The notes: generated by a model not told the origin, from the letters alone. Counted from the stretch's first letter, positions 19,667-29,202 are shown. The stretch: DNA of 60,883 nt from Raoultibacter timonensis (GCF_900240215.1 NZ_LT964679.1:2184768-2245650); one strand, 5' to 3'. Translations and numbers: made by a program.

Positions 19667-21910
19667 ATGGAAAAGCCCTCAAAAGAGGCAATCGGAACCA
19701 CGGGCATTTCGAGACGGAGCTTTGTGGGAGGCGCAGCCTTGGCGGCCATCGGCGCAACGGCGGCATCGGCTCTGTCCCTCACGGGATGCAGCCCCGCACC
19801 ATCGAATTCGGCGGAGAGCGGAAACGCGGCGAATGCCCCTTCGGCGGTACCTTCGCCGTCCACCGTAGTCGAACTCAACCCGCAAGACGATTCGTACGAT
19901 AGCTATTCGGGCGACGTGTCGGCAATCTTCAGCCCCATCACGATCGGGAGCATGAACCTCAAGAACCGCATCGTAAAATCAGCAGCAGGCTCCGACACAA
20001 TGCCGAAGGGCGCTACGGAAATGAGCCAGAACGCGATCGACTACTACGGTCTCATCGCCGACGGAGGCACCGCGCTCATCATTCTCGAAACCGGAACATT
20101 GAGCCCCTTCGGCCTCACGAACGGCTCAAAACCCAGCGAACAAGGCGTTCTCGAAGCTCAGAAAATCGCCGACCGGATCCATCAAGCCGATGCATACGTT
20201 GGCGTCCAGTTCGGCCTCGGCACCCCGCTGTCCCCCATAACGCAGGTCAACGATTACACCAATGAGGAAATCAAGGCTCTCGTGAAGGACTGCGGGGAAG
20301 CCGCCCTCAGGCTGAAGAACGCCGGCTTCGACTGCGTCGAAATGAAGGGCGCGACCACCGACGTCTTGAACCAGTTCCTCTCGAGGAGCCGCAATTTCAG
20401 AGAAGACGAATACGGAGCCCAGAACAACGAGAATCGCGTCCGTCTCTTCAAGGAGATCATCGAGGAGATCAGGAGCCAATGCGGTGAAGACTTCACCATC
20501 CTGACGCTGATTAACGCCGTAGAAGAGATGGATTCGAACCTGGGAGACAACGACGGATTCATCGTTTTGGAAGAGGCGCAATACCTGGCTCAGGAATTGG
20601 AAAAATCCGGCGCCGATTTCATCCAGGTCCGCGTAGGCGTGCCCGGCCAAGAGGTTACCTGCTACGGACCCGATTGCAACCACACGGGCTACAAGATGGA
20701 TGGGGCAACGGGTTTCGGCACGCAGTTCGATTACGCGAAGCACTTCGAAGGCCTGATGGACGGCAGCCACTCGGGCGTCGGCGGATTCATTCCCCTCGCC
20801 AAGAAAATCAAGGAGGTCGTCGACATCCCCGTGGGCTGCGCGGGCAATATGGATGCGAGGCTTGCCCCCGATCTGATCAATGCCGCGGTTGCAAACGGTG
20901 ACGTCGATCTCGTCTTCATGAACCGCATGCTCGTCGTAGACCCCGAACTGCCCAAAAAACTCGAGGAAGGCCGTCGGGACGAGATAGCCCCGTGCACGAA
21001 ATGCTTCCATTGCCATGCGAAACCACTGGGCGAAGCGGAAATGTGCCGCGTGAATGCAACAACGCAGTTTGCCTACACCGAAGAAATGCCGGAAGGCTAC
21101 GCGCTCGAGCCTGCCGAGAAAAGCAAGAACGTTATGGTCGTAGGCGGAGGCCCTGCGGGCATGGAGGCGGCGCGCATTGCAGCGCTTCGAGGCCACACCG
21201 TCACCCTCTACGAACAGAAGGACTCTCTGGGCGGCCTGCTGGGAACGGCGCAGGCCTACAAGGGGACCCACGAGCGGATGGGCGACCTCAAGGACTACCT
21301 AGCACGCCAACTTGAGATCGCAAGCGTCCAGACCGTCACCGGCCAGACGGTCGACGTGGACTTCGTGAAAAGCGAGGGTCCCGATGTCGTCTTGGTAGCC
21401 GTCGGCGGTTCAAGGGAAAGCAAGCTTTCTTCGAGCGCCTCCGTTAACGTCATGGACGTAGGCTCTATCGATCTTAACGAGATCGACGACGATGTTGTGA
21501 TCGTGGGCGGCAACCTGCAGGCAGTGGATATCGCATCGTTTCTTATTGCGCAAGGAAAGCATGTCGACATCGTGAACCCCGGCGCCAAAGACGTTCTCGA
21601 CATCGAGCAATCGCCTTGGGTGAGAAGGTTCACGTTACCCCACCTGTACGCAAAGGGCGTCAAGGTCTACAACGAAGCCGATGCGACCGAGGTTACCGAT
21701 AGCGGCCTCAGGATCACGATGCGGGATTGCGGCCTCGACAAGGAAATCGTCTGCGGAACGGTTATCGAGTGCTGGGACATGGTAGGCAATACCGCGCTTG
21801 TCGACGATATCGCCGCGACCGGCATCGAGGCATATGCCGTAGGATGCGACGCACCCAAGAACATTCAAAGCGCCATACATGCCGGCAACATCGTAGCCCG
21901 TAGCATCTAG
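19667..21910 (+). CDS. Tat-exported Old-Yellow-Enzyme/dienoyl-CoA-reductase-like flavo-iron-sulfur protein
   Basis: A 747-residue oxidoreductase with three parts: a Tat signal (ISRRSFVGG, then a possible lipobox LTGCS), an FMN-binding TIM barrel of the OYE family (about 85-430), and a C-terminal FAD/NAD(P)H half (GGGPAGMEAARIA near 490, VGGNLQAVDIA near 610). A 4Fe-4S cluster ligand set is at C443, C446, C449 and C460. FadH and bile-acid BaiCD/BaiH enzymes share this architecture but are cytosolic; export is unusual. The segment that in FadH carries the catalytic Tyr (EGYL) reads KGATTDVLNQF, so the Tyr is replaced by Asp232. GGGAGG precedes the ATG. A divergent LuxR likely regulates it. Confidence 0.88.
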   Translation: MEKPSKEAIGTTGISRRSFVGGAALAAIGATAASALSLTGCSPAPSNSAESGNAANAPSAVPSPSTVVELNPQDDSYDSYSGDVSAIFSPITIGSMNLKNRIVKSAAGSDTMPKGATEMSQNAIDYYGLIADGGTALIILETGTLSPFGLTNGSKPSEQGVLEAQKIADRIHQADAYVGVQFGLGTPLSPITQVNDYTNEEIKALVKDCGEAALRLKNAGFDCVEMKGATTDVLNQFLSRSRNFREDEYGAQNNENRVRLFKEIIEEIRSQCGEDFTILTLINAVEEMDSNLGDNDGFIVLEEAQYLAQELEKSGADFIQVRVGVPGQEVTCYGPDCNHTGYKMDGATGFGTQFDYAKHFEGLMDGSHSGVGGFIPLAKKIKEVVDIPVGCAGNMDARLAPDLINAAVANGDVDLVFMNRMLVVDPELPKKLEEGRRDEIAPCTKCFHCHAKPLGEAEMCRVNATTQFAYTEEMPEGYALEPAEKSKNVMVVGGGPAGMEAARIAALRGHTVTLYEQKDSLGGLLGTAQAYKGTHERMGDLKDYLARQLEIASVQTVTGQTVDVDFVKSEGPDVVLVAVGGSRESKLSSSASVNVMDVGSIDLNEIDDDVVIVGGNLQAVDIASFLIAQGKHVDIVNPGAKDVLDIEQSPWVRRFTLPHLYAKGVKVYNEADATEVTDSGLRITMRDCGLDKEIVCGTVIECWDMVGNTALVDDIAATGIEAYAVGCDAPKNIQSAIHAGNIVARSI

Positions 21911-21944
21911 CAATCCGAAACAGCCCGAACCCATATGCGCACCG

Positions 21945-21990
21945 AGCCCCGCGCAAGCCCCTTTCGGAAGCTTGCGCGGGGCTTCTTTGC
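21945..21990 (+). terminator. Rho-independent terminator after the OYE-type reductase
   Basis: A perfect 13-bp stem (21945-21957 with 21971-21983) followed by a T-rich stretch, 34 bases past the stop codon. Confidence 0.85.
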
Positions 21991-22244
21991 TTGTCGTGAG
22001 CAAAGGAAATCCGTCGACAGCACGCACGGCGGCGACCTGAATCAACGGGGGTAGCCCGCATCGGCGTCGACAAGCGGCCGGCTATCCTGAATAGCCGCAT
22101 GCGAGAGCGCGAACTCGTCGGCATCCACCCGAATCGCACTCGCCCGAGCGCTTCGGCGACAGCTACGACGGCTTTACCGCGCTTCGCCGCATGCTCCCGA
22201 TACGCTAGAATGGCAAGTACTTGAACCGAGAGAAGGCGGAAGCC

Positions 22245-22940
22245 ATGGGAGCCCACTTTTCCAGTTTATTCTACGATGCACCGCCAGTGCCTCAGAGCAT
22301 TCTCCTCGTTGGGGACGAGCGAGAATTCGCTCCAGGCGAAATGCTGGTCGAACACAATACTTCGATAGGAGGTTGCTACTACATTATCGAAGGGCTTGTT
22401 TTCGCTGTCGACTTCACGGAAAACGGTGAAAAGGTTTTCGGATTGATCGTAGACAAGGAAACACTGCTCGGCGAAACGTCGCTTTTGCTGGGCATCCCCT
22501 TTCCAACAGGGTTTCAGGCCCAGATCAAAACCCGGGCCCTCTTCATTTCCGCAGCGGATTTCTCAGACCTTTTCGAACGAGATAAAGAAGTTTCCCAGTA
22601 TGCGGCCCGCGTTGCCGCAAGAAAAATGCTTTCGATAAAAAAGCTCTACAGCAATCGGAAAAACGAATCCGTCGTTTGGCGGATCGGCGACACCATCCTT
22701 GAACTCTCTTACCGATATGGAAAAGACTTCGAAGGAGGAAAGCTCATCGCGTTTCCGCTCAGCCACCAGCTGCTGGCGGATTTCGTCAATGCGAATCGCA
22801 TTACGGTGACGAAGTGCATGCGATCCCTCAAAAACCAAGGTCTCATCCGCAGGATCAACAATGCCTACAACGTTCCCGACGTAAAACGCCTTGAGGCGTA
22901 CAAGAAGGATCAAGCCGTCAGCAATCAAAACACGCTCTAG
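22245..22940 (+). CDS. Crp/Fnr-family transcriptional regulator
   Basis: A 231-residue protein with an N-terminal cyclic-nucleotide-binding-like beta barrel (about 20-130, including FAPGEMLVEHNTSIGGCYYI) and a C-terminal winged helix (about 150-220, HQLLADFVNANRITVTKCMR as recognition region). No cysteine cluster for iron-sulfur binding as in Fnr is apparent, so it may bind another effector. The ATG at 22245 has AAGGCGGA ahead. It lies between two exported reductase genes on the same strand, 219 bases before the frameshifted flavoprotein; a 5-6-5 dyad in that gap is a possible binding site. Confidence 0.88.
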   Translation: MGAHFSSLFYDAPPVPQSILLVGDEREFAPGEMLVEHNTSIGGCYYIIEGLVFAVDFTENGEKVFGLIVDKETLLGETSLLLGIPFPTGFQAQIKTRALFISAADFSDLFERDKEVSQYAARVAARKMLSIKKLYSNRKNESVVWRIGDTILELSYRYGKDFEGGKLIAFPLSHQLLADFVNANRITVTKCMRSLKNQGLIRRINNAYNVPDVKRLEAYKKDQAVSNQNTL

Positions 22941-22959
22941 CACAGACACGATCGGACGC

Positions 22960-22975
22960 TGTAGCCGAGACTACA
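22960..22975. promoter_or_regulatory. Candidate Crp-like dyad TGTAG-N6-CTACA
   Basis: Five-base arms separated by six bases, 20 bases after the Crp-like stop codon and about 185 bases before the flavoprotein start. The N6 spacing matches the family's usual half-site spacing, but the arms are short. Confidence 0.3.
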
Positions 22976-23159
22976 CCTGTAGCCCCGCTTTCTAGACCGA
23001 TCATCTCGAGACCCCTATTCTCTTACCTGCAGAAAGGGGGTAATCGTGCTGCCAACGAGTTGGACCAGACAAGCACACAGCAATGCCACCGACATGCCAG
23101 GCGGCACAAACAGGAAACCGCATAGATGGCTTCAAGGTTAAAAGGGATGGGAGATCGCC

Positions 23160-24709
23160 ATGGAAATGGATCGCAGGAAATTCTTATCAACCGCCGTTAT
23201 CGCCGGCGGAGCCGCAGCTTTAGCAGGTTTGGCCGGGTGCAGCCCGAGCGCCGAACCCACCACCGCATCTGCGGATTCGAACGGTTCGGAAGGCACGGAA
23301 GCGAAAAACCAGGAGAAGACTGCCGATATCGTCATCGTTGGAGCAGGTGCCGCAGGGCTAAGCGCGGCCTGCACGGCATCCGAAAAAGGAGCCAGCGTTG
23401 TTTTGCTCGAGGCAATGCCGATGACCGGCGGAGCCTCGCTGGGCGCTACCGCCACCAATATCGGCGGATCGCAAAAGCAAAAAGACGCAGGCGTTGAAGA
23501 CAATGCCGAGTTGATTTTGGAGAGCTACGCCAAAGACCTCGACGACCCGTACGTACTTGCCACGGCAAAAATGTACTCCGAGAACAACGGGGCAACCTAC
23601 GACTGGCTGATGTCCGATATGGGAGTCAAGTTCTCAGACGAGGTACAATTCTTCCCCCCGTATCCCGTTGCGCGAATCTGCTATCCCATCGGGGGCGGCC
23701 CGGGCATCGCTAAAACCCTGACGGAAAAAATCGAAGAATCCCCCGTCGAGTTGCTGCTCGAAACGACCGCTACCGAGCTTATAAAGGAAAACGGTACCGT
23801 TGTAGGCGTTATCGCCGAAGCCGCGGATGGAACCGAATACCGCATCAACGCCAAAGCCGTCGTTCTTGCTGCGGGAGGCTTTGGCGCGCGACGTGACATG
23901 CTTCCCTACGAGTCGCTCAAAAACGTCATTTTTACGGCTCGGAGTCCTCGGACGGCAAAGCAATGGGACTTGCCCTGTACGGTGGAGCCATGCTTCGGTA
24001 CCTCGACAACCTGTCTATCGAAGGCGGAGGCCTCGAGCTCTCGCCCGGAACCGGCACGCAATTGTATTCCGTTGTATTGGGTTCGTTCAGGGATGCCGCA
24101 GGAATCATCATCGGACCTGACGGCAACAGGATAATGAACGAAATGGGCCCAGCGCCGGCGCAGGTCAATGCGTATCGATCCCTTCCCGATTCCACCGCCT
24201 ACCTCTTCTTGGACAAAGCATCGTTCGACGTCTTCTATGCCCTGGGAACCAGGGAAGTGGGAGGCGTATTCACCCCCGATACCTGGGAGAAGTGGCTTGC
24301 AAGTGAAGACTTGCCCTTTATCGTTACCGCCGACACGGTAGACGAAGTTGCCTCCGAAGCCGGAATAAACAGCGAGGGTTTGAAGGCGACGATCGAATCG
24401 TACAACGCAGACGCCCCCGCCGGTATCGATTCTGCGTTCAACCGCCCCATCGCCTCCTCCATTGGAGAAGGGCCCTACTACATCATCAAGATGAACCTCA
24501 GGTACGCGCACAGCTACGGCGGTTTGATCGCCAACGAAAACCTCGAAGTGCTCGATTGGAGCGAAACGCCCATCCCCGGATTGTACGGCACCGGACAGAT
24601 GCTTTGCAGCATCCAGGGCAGGGACAACATCGCCAAACCATCGACCGGTACGTCCTTTGCCTACACATCGGGTCGTCGCGCAGTTCTCAACGCCCTTGAG
24701 ACGTTCTAG
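23160..24709 (+). pseudogene. Frameshifted Tat flavoprotein reductase (fumarate-reductase-like)
   Basis: An FAD_binding_2 flavoprotein of about 516 residues interrupted by one frameshift. The first part (23160 to about 23937) has the twin-arginine signal DRRKFLST, a lipobox-like LAGCS, GAGAAGLSAA and GGASLGATATNIGGS. The reading frame then shifts and the second part (to 24709) continues the family, ending with GRDNIAKPSTGTSFAYTSG. One missing G in the run at 23936-23937 accounts for it: restoring it yields FTGSESSDGKAMG. No other lesion is seen, so it is either a very recent inactivation or a sequencing error. It follows the Crp-like gene and has its own terminator. Confidence 0.85.
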
Positions 24710-24740
24710 GCAGTTCCCTCGATAAGGGCGTCTTCTTTTC

Positions 24741-24780
24741 ACCGGCATCCCAACGATACGTATTGGGATGCCGGTTTTTT
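24741..24780 (+). terminator. Rho-independent terminator after the frameshifted flavoprotein
   Basis: Perfect 13-bp stem (24741-24753 with 24763-24775) followed immediately by six T residues. Confidence 0.93.
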
Positions 24781-24963
24781 GACGGGACCGACGAACCCCT
24801 CAATCGTCCATCGCGAGCACTCGGAACTCCTGCGTTGCTCTTGAAGCTGTTTTCGCATCCTTTGCGGCAGGCTTCTGCGGGCAGGCTTTTCGTAACGCTG
24901 CTACATGTGGATGAACGAGTATGGCATGATGATGCACCGCTTCGGATGCACTCGTTTCCGAGC

Positions 24964-24990
24964 GTAAAAACGGGGGCCGTAGCCCCCGTT
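24964..24990 (-). terminator. Rho-independent terminator of the ribosomal protein operon
   Basis: Nine-base stem AACGGGGGC with GCCCCCGTT around a four-base loop, followed on the minus strand by a U-run, 36 bases past the rplQ stop codon. Confidence 0.9.
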
Positions 24991-25025
24991 CGATTCAACT
25001 ATGTGCCGCTTGCAAGCTCAGGCGC

Positions 25026-25682
25026 CTACTTGGCCTCGTCTGCCTTCTTCTCGGCAGCAGCCTCGGCTTCCTGAGTCTCCTCTTTGGCTTCGGCAGCCTC
25101 GGCGGCGGTCTCAGCGGCCTCGACGGCAGCCTTCTCGTCGCCGGCTTCGTCGGCGGCCTCGACGGAAGTCTCGGCTTCCTCCTTCACCGCTTCCTCGATC
25201 TGCTCGAGCTCTTCGGCAGCCTCTTTGGCTTCCTCGGCCTCGTCGGCCTTCTTCGGAGCGGCCTTCTTGGCAGCGGACTTCTTCGCAGCCGGCTTGGCAT
25301 CGTCCTTCTTGGCCTTGGCGACGGGCTCGGTCACGAGCTCGATGATGACCATGGGAGCATTGTCGCCCTTGCGGTTGCCGAGCTTCATGATGCGGGTGTA
25401 ACCGCCCTGGCGATCGGCAAACATGCCCTGCGAAACCTTCTCGAAGATCTCGCGAACAAGCTCTTTGTCGCCGAGTGCCGCAATGGCGAGACGGCGGGAA
25501 TGAAGATCGCCCTTCTTCGCCCAGGTGATGATCTTGTCGACGTCGCCGCGGATCTCCTTGGCGCGCGCATCGACCGTCTTGATGCGGTCGTTCAGGAACA
25601 ACGCACCAACCAGGCTCTTCTTCATTGCCTTGGTATGGCTCGCGTCGGTACCGAGCTTGCGACCTTTCTTATAGTGTCTCAT
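25026..25682 (-). CDS. rplQ: 50S ribosomal protein L17 with long acidic C-terminal extension
   Basis: Large-subunit ribosomal protein. Residues 1-119 are a standard L17 (MRHYKKGRKLGTDASHTKAM at the start). Residues 121-145 form an Ala/Lys/Pro linker, and 146-218 an acidic Ala/Glu-rich tail, making the protein 218 residues against about 120-130 for most L17. The tail segment 155-196 is closely related to the free 78-residue protein at 9231-9467. Last gene of the infA-to-rplQ cluster, 13 bases after rpoA, followed by a strong terminator. In many genomes ecfA genes come next; they are absent here. Confidence 0.96.
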   Translation of the reverse strand: MRHYKKGRKLGTDASHTKAMKKSLVGALFLNDRIKTVDARAKEIRGDVDKIITWAKKGDLHSRRLAIAALGDKELVREIFEKVSQGMFADRQGGYTRIMKLGNRKGDNAPMVIIELVTEPVAKAKKDDAKPAAKKSAAKKAAPKKADEAEEAKEAAEELEQIEEAVKEEAETSVEAADEAGDEKAAVEAAETAAEAAEAKEETQEAEAAAEKKADEAK

Positions 25683-25695
25683 CGTTATCTAACTC

Positions 25696-26646
25696 CTATA
25701 GCTTCAAATTGAGATCCATCGAGATCAGCTTGTCTTTGACCTCTTCAATGGATTTCGCACCAAAGTTCCTGATATTCAAAAGGTCGTTCTCGGAGAACTC
25801 GACGAGCTGGCGCACGGAGTGGATTCCCGCACGCTTCAGGCAGTTGTAGGAGCGAACCGAAAGGTCCAGATCCTCGATCTGCTTGTCGAGCTCCGCGTTG
25901 CTCTCCTGGCCTTCGGGAGCGAAGATCGAGGCAACCTCGCCTTCCTCTTCTTCGAGCGTATCGGAGAGGCTCAAGAACGCGCCCATATACTGGTTGATGA
26001 TGTTGGCCGCACGGCAGATCGCCTCGGTGGGGGCGATGGAACCGTCGGTCTCAACCTCCAGCACCAACTTGTCGTAGTCGGTGCGCTGGCCCACGCGGGT
26101 GTCGGTCACGTTCAACGTGCAGCGACGAACCGGCGAGAACAGCGAGTCGACATGGATGACGCCGATAGGATCTTCGGTGCGCTTGTTGCGCTCAGCCGAA
26201 ACGTAGCCGCGGCCGACGCCGATGCGGATGGTCATATCGAGCTGACCGCCGTCGGCAACAGTAGCGATGACGTGCTCGGGGTTGATCAGCGTGAATTCGG
26301 TGGGGATATCGAGATCCGCACCGGTGACCGTACACGGTCCTTCAGCCAATACGTGAGCAGTCGCCTCTTCGATGTCATCGGAAAGTGCGGAAAACACCAG
26401 GCCTTTCACATTCAGCACGATGTCGGTAATATCTTCGATCACGCCTTCAGCGGTGGTGAACTCGTGTTGCACCCCCTCGATCTGGATCGCGGTTGCTTTC
26501 GCACCGTCCAGCGAGGAAAGGAGCACTCGACGCATGCAGTTACCCAATGTGTAACCGTAACCACGCTCAAGCGGCTCGACAACGAAACGAGCAACGGTCT
26601 CGTTGATCTCTTCCGTTGTTACCGTCGGCCTCATGAACTCTGTCAT
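25696..26646 (-). CDS. rpoA: DNA-directed RNA polymerase alpha subunit
   Basis: Core RNA polymerase subunit of 316 residues. The N-terminal assembly domain includes VEPLERGYGYTLGNCMRRVL and the segment DLDIPTEFTLINPEHVIAT; the C-terminal domain (about 245-316) that contacts UP elements and activators has LDLSVRSYNCLKRAGI and ENDLLNIRNFGAKSIEEV. The ATG at 26646 follows AAGGAGG. Located between rpsD and rplQ as in most bacteria. Confidence 0.98.
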   Translation of the reverse strand: MTEFMRPTVTTEEINETVARFVVEPLERGYGYTLGNCMRRVLLSSLDGAKATAIQIEGVQHEFTTAEGVIEDITDIVLNVKGLVFSALSDDIEEATAHVLAEGPCTVTGADLDIPTEFTLINPEHVIATVADGGQLDMTIRIGVGRGYVSAERNKRTEDPIGVIHVDSLFSPVRRCTLNVTDTRVGQRTDYDKLVLEVETDGSIAPTEAICRAANIINQYMGAFLSLSDTLEEEEGEVASIFAPEGQESNAELDKQIEDLDLSVRSYNCLKRAGIHSVRQLVEFSENDLLNIRNFGAKSIEEVKDKLISMDLNLKL

Positions 26647-26679
26647 ATTGTGTAAGCCTCCTTCAATTATGCCGCAATG

Positions 26680-27306
26680 TTATTTCGAGTAAAGTTCGAC
26701 AATAAGCTGTTCGCGAATGTCGAGATCGATCTGATCGCGCTGCGGGAGGGAGAGCACACTACCCTGCAGCTTCTCGATGTCGACTTCCAGCCATGCGGGG
26801 ACTTGCACACGCTCATTGGAGATGAGCGCACTCTTGATGACCAGCATATCTTTGGCTTTCGGAGCTACGGCGACGAGATCGCCCGGGCGAACGCGGTACG
26901 ACGGGATGTCGACGCGCTTGCCGTTGACGACGATGTGTCCGTGACGGACCTGCTGGCGAGCCTCGGCGCGGGACTTGGCGAACCCGAGACGGTACACCAC
27001 GTTGTCCAGACGGCTTTCGAGGATGCGAAGCAGGTTCTCGCCGGTAACGCCCTGCTGGCGGTTGGCGAGATCGTAGTAGCCACGGAACTGCTTCTCGAGC
27101 ACACCGTAAATACGCTTGGTCTTCTGCTTTTCGCGCAACTGAGTGCGATATTCGCTTTCCTTCACGCGCTTCTTGCCGGCTTCGCCCGGCGCATAGTTGC
27201 GACGCTCCAAGGCACATTTGTCCGTATAGCAGCGATCGCCTTTAAGGAACAGCTTCGTCCCTTCGCGGCGGCACAATCTGCAGTCCGCCCCTGTGTATCG
27301 AGCCAT
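26680..27306 (-). CDS. rpsD: 30S ribosomal protein S4
   Basis: Small-subunit primary assembly protein, 208 residues. It begins [20 protein letters not shown], keeping a CxxC pair and Cys at CYTDKCALE as in zinc-binding S4 forms, and has an S4 RNA-binding domain ([40 protein letters not shown]). It lies 16 bases after rpsK and 33 before rpoA, in the usual alpha-operon order. Confidence 0.98.
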   Translation of the reverse strand: MARYTGADCRLCRREGTKLFLKGDRCYTDKCALERRNYAPGEAGKKRVKESEYRTQLREKQKTKRIYGVLEKQFRGYYDLANRQQGVTGENLLRILESRLDNVVYRLGFAKSRAEARQQVRHGHIVVNGKRVDIPSYRVRPGDLVAVAPKAKDMLVIKSALISNERVQVPAWLEVDIEKLQGSVLSLPQRDQIDLDIREQLIVELYSK

Positions 27307-27322
27307 GTGTAGATCCTTTCAG

Positions 27323-27721
27323 TTAAACGCGACGACGCTTGCGCGGACGGCAACCGTTGTGCGGGATAGGCGTGCAATCTTGAATGCTGGCGATTTCGAG
27401 GCCAGCAGCCTGAAGCGAGCGAATAGCGGTCTCGCGACCGGAACCCGGACCCTTAACGAACACGGAAACCTTGCGCAGGCCGTGCTCCATGGCGGTCTTC
27501 GCTGCCGCTTCCGCAGCCATCTGCGCTGCGAACGGGGTGGACTTACGAGAGCCCTTGAACCCGACCGTACCGGCGGACTGCCACGAGATCACATTACCCT
27601 GAGGATCGGTGATGCTCACGATGGTGTTGTTAAACGTAGATTTGATATGCGCAGAGCCGACGGCGATGTTCTTACGTTCGGAACGCTTGAGGCGCGTGCG
27701 CACGTTCTTCTTTGCTGCCAC
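27323..27721 (-). CDS. rpsK: 30S ribosomal protein S11
   Basis: Small-subunit platform protein of 132 residues. Typical features are [20 protein letters not shown], the [18 protein letters not shown] segment and the basic C-terminus [18 protein letters not shown]. Nine bases separate it from rpsM upstream. The DNA is ordinary for the operon. Confidence 0.98.
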   Translation of the reverse strand: MAAKKNVRTRLKRSERKNIAVGSAHIKSTFNNTIVSITDPQGNVISWQSAGTVGFKGSRKSTPFAAQMAAEAAAKTAMEHGLRKVSVFVKGPGSGRETAIRSLQAAGLEIASIQDCTPIPHNGCRPRKRRRV

Positions 27722-27730
27722 TTAGTTACC

Positions 27731-28099
27731 TCACTTCTTCTTTCCGCCGATTTGCTTCCTGGGACCTTTGCGCGTACGCGCATTGGTGTGCGTGCGCTGA
27801 CCGCGCACGGGCAGGCCGCGACGATGACGCAGGCCGCGGTAGCAACCGATCTCCATGAGGCGTTTGATGTTCTGGGAAACCTCGCGATGCAGGTCGCCTT
27901 CGACCTTGAGGTTGTCCTGGATGTAGTCGCGCAGCTTGGTCAGATCATCTTCGCTGAGATCCTTCACGCGGATGTCGGGATCGACACCGGTATCTGCGAT
28001 GATCTTCTTGGCGGTGGTGGGGCCAATGCCGTAAATGTAGGTCAAGCCGACTTCAATGCGCTTATCGCGAGGAAGGTCGACACCAACAAGACGTGCCAT
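27731..28099 (-). CDS. rpsM: 30S ribosomal protein S13
   Basis: Small-subunit head protein of 122 residues that contacts tRNA and the large subunit. It starts [20 protein letters not shown] and contains the family signature [18 protein letters not shown] with a basic C-terminus ending GGKKK. It follows rpmJ by 22 bases. Confidence 0.98.
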   Translation of the reverse strand: MARLVGVDLPRDKRIEVGLTYIYGIGPTTAKKIIADTGVDPDIRVKDLSEDDLTKLRDYIQDNLKVEGDLHREVSQNIKRLMEIGCYRGLRHRRGLPVRGQRTHTNARTRKGPRKQIGGKKK

Positions 28100-28121
28100 A
28101 GGTTATTTCTCCTCTTTCTTC

Positions 28122-28235
28122 CTAGCCCTGACGCTGCTTGTGGCGCGGGTTTTCGCAGATGACGAGAACCTTGCCGTGGCGTCGGATAATCTTGCATTTG
28201 TCGCACATTTTCTTGACCGAAGGACGTACCTTCAT
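28122..28235 (-). CDS. rpmJ: 50S ribosomal protein L36
   Basis: A 37-residue zinc-ribbon ribosomal protein. Translation from the ATG at 28235 gives [20 protein letters not shown] followed by a second half with [12 protein letters not shown], so three Cys and one His zinc ligands (CxxC...CxxxxH) are present: this is the zinc-binding C+ form. It lies between infA and rpsM as usual. A run of AAAGGAA precedes the start. Confidence 0.97.
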   Translation of the reverse strand: MKVRPSVKKMCDKCKIIRRHGKVLVICENPRHKQRQG

Positions 28236-28428
28236 AATAAATTCCTTTCGGTTTGTGCAGGTCTAAAGCGACCCTTATCTTCTTTACTGTATAGCCACAC
28301 CCAGCCGCAGGTGATTGTTTGCTCCATAAGCCCGCGCCGAACGATTTCGACCGCGAGAACAACGCATGCTTAGCCTCAAGCACACAAAAACCGCACATTC
28401 GGAAACCCGATGCGCGGGAGGAAACCGC

Positions 28429-28647
28429 TTATTTGTACCTATAGGTGATGCGTCCGCGATTAAGATCGTACACCGAGAGCTCGACGGTTACTTTATCCCC
28501 CGGCAGGATTTTGATATAGTGCATACGCATCTTGCCGGAAATATGAGCCAATATCTTGTGCCCGTTCTCGAGTTCAACCCTAAACATTGCGTTCGGCAAC
28601 GCCTCGAGGACCGTCCCCTCAAGCTCGATAACATCTTCTTTGGTCAA
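28429..28647 (-). CDS. infA: Translation initiation factor IF-1
   Basis: A 72-residue OB-fold protein that occupies the ribosomal A site during initiation. The sequence begins [20 protein letters not shown] and ends [11 protein letters not shown], as expected. The start is a TTG at 28647 with AAGGAG six bases ahead. It is the first gene of this cluster; secY, adk and map, which normally precede it, are not in the window, where tRNA genes lie instead. The 193-base gap to rpmJ is unusually wide for the operon and may hold a second promoter. Confidence 0.97.
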   Translation of the reverse strand: MTKEDVIELEGTVLEALPNAMFRVELENGHKILAHISGKMRMHYIKILPGDKVTVELSVYDLNRGRITYRYK

Positions 28648-28886
28648 AAGTGCTCCTTAAAGCAAATAGGTCATTAAGCGACAAACGTAGATGATATCAA
28701 AAACGCAGGCAGCCATGCAAGCACGCATTATGGGCGCACACATAGGCTGCACACGGAAACCCATAGTCATTCGGCGATCGTACGCAGTCCCCCATAGAGA
28801 ATCCCCTGGAAACGGGCGCTCATCCATCCTGAAGCCCTCCAAGCACTTTAGGATAGAGACCCGATTCGATCGACTATCGGCTTATA

Positions 28887-28911
28887 CGCAAAATCGCCCT
28901 TACGGGCGATT
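28887..28911 (-). terminator. Terminator of the tRNA-Lys/tRNA-Gln transcript
   Basis: Eight-base stem AATCGCCC/GGGCGATT with a four-base loop, followed on the minus strand by a short U-run, 10 bases past the tRNA-Gln CCA end. Confidence 0.8.
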
Positions 28912-28921
28912 ATCGATTGCG

Positions 28922-28995
28922 TGGCTGGCCCACCAGGATTCGAACCTAGATAGCTGGTACCAAAAACCAGAGTCCTGCCGTTGGACGATGGGCCA
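28922..28995 (-). tRNA. tRNA-Gln (anticodon TTG)
   Basis: A 74-base cloverleaf: acceptor arms TGGCCCA/TGGGCCA, anticodon stem CTGGT/ACCAG with loop TTTTGGT giving anticodon TTG, T-loop GGTTCGAATCC and encoded 3' CCA. It reads CAA/CAG codons. It follows tRNA-Lys by 71 bases on the same strand and is followed by a terminator. Confidence 0.96.
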
Positions 28996-29066
28996 GTGTA
29001 TACAGTGTTTCCCGAAACGAAGGAAACACGGGTCGCCCTTCGCGGCATATGCTTGCCTAGTGAAGA

Positions 29067-29142
29067 TGGTGGGCCGTGAGGGAGTCGAACCCGCGACCTT
29101 GGGATTAAAAGTCCCCTGCTCTACCAGCTGAGCTAACGGCCC
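29067..29142 (-). tRNA. tRNA-Lys (anticodon TTT)
   Basis: A 76-base cloverleaf: acceptor GGGCCGT/ACGGCCC, D-arm AGCTCAGCTGGTAGAGC, anticodon loop CTTTTAA giving TTT, T-loop GGTTCGACTCC and encoded CCA. The 5' leader and 3' trailer are complementary and extend the acceptor helix to 19 bp. Confidence 0.97.
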
Positions 29143-29202
29143 ACCATCTTCACTCGCGTAGCGTGCGGAACCATAGGGTACCTTCGCGAAATGCGAGTAT
29201 CT

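Noticed and set aside
22030..22215. Possible decayed gene fragment upstream of the Crp-like gene
   Set aside because: A short open stretch reads like coding sequence, but no family could be recognised and no partner fragment is nearby.
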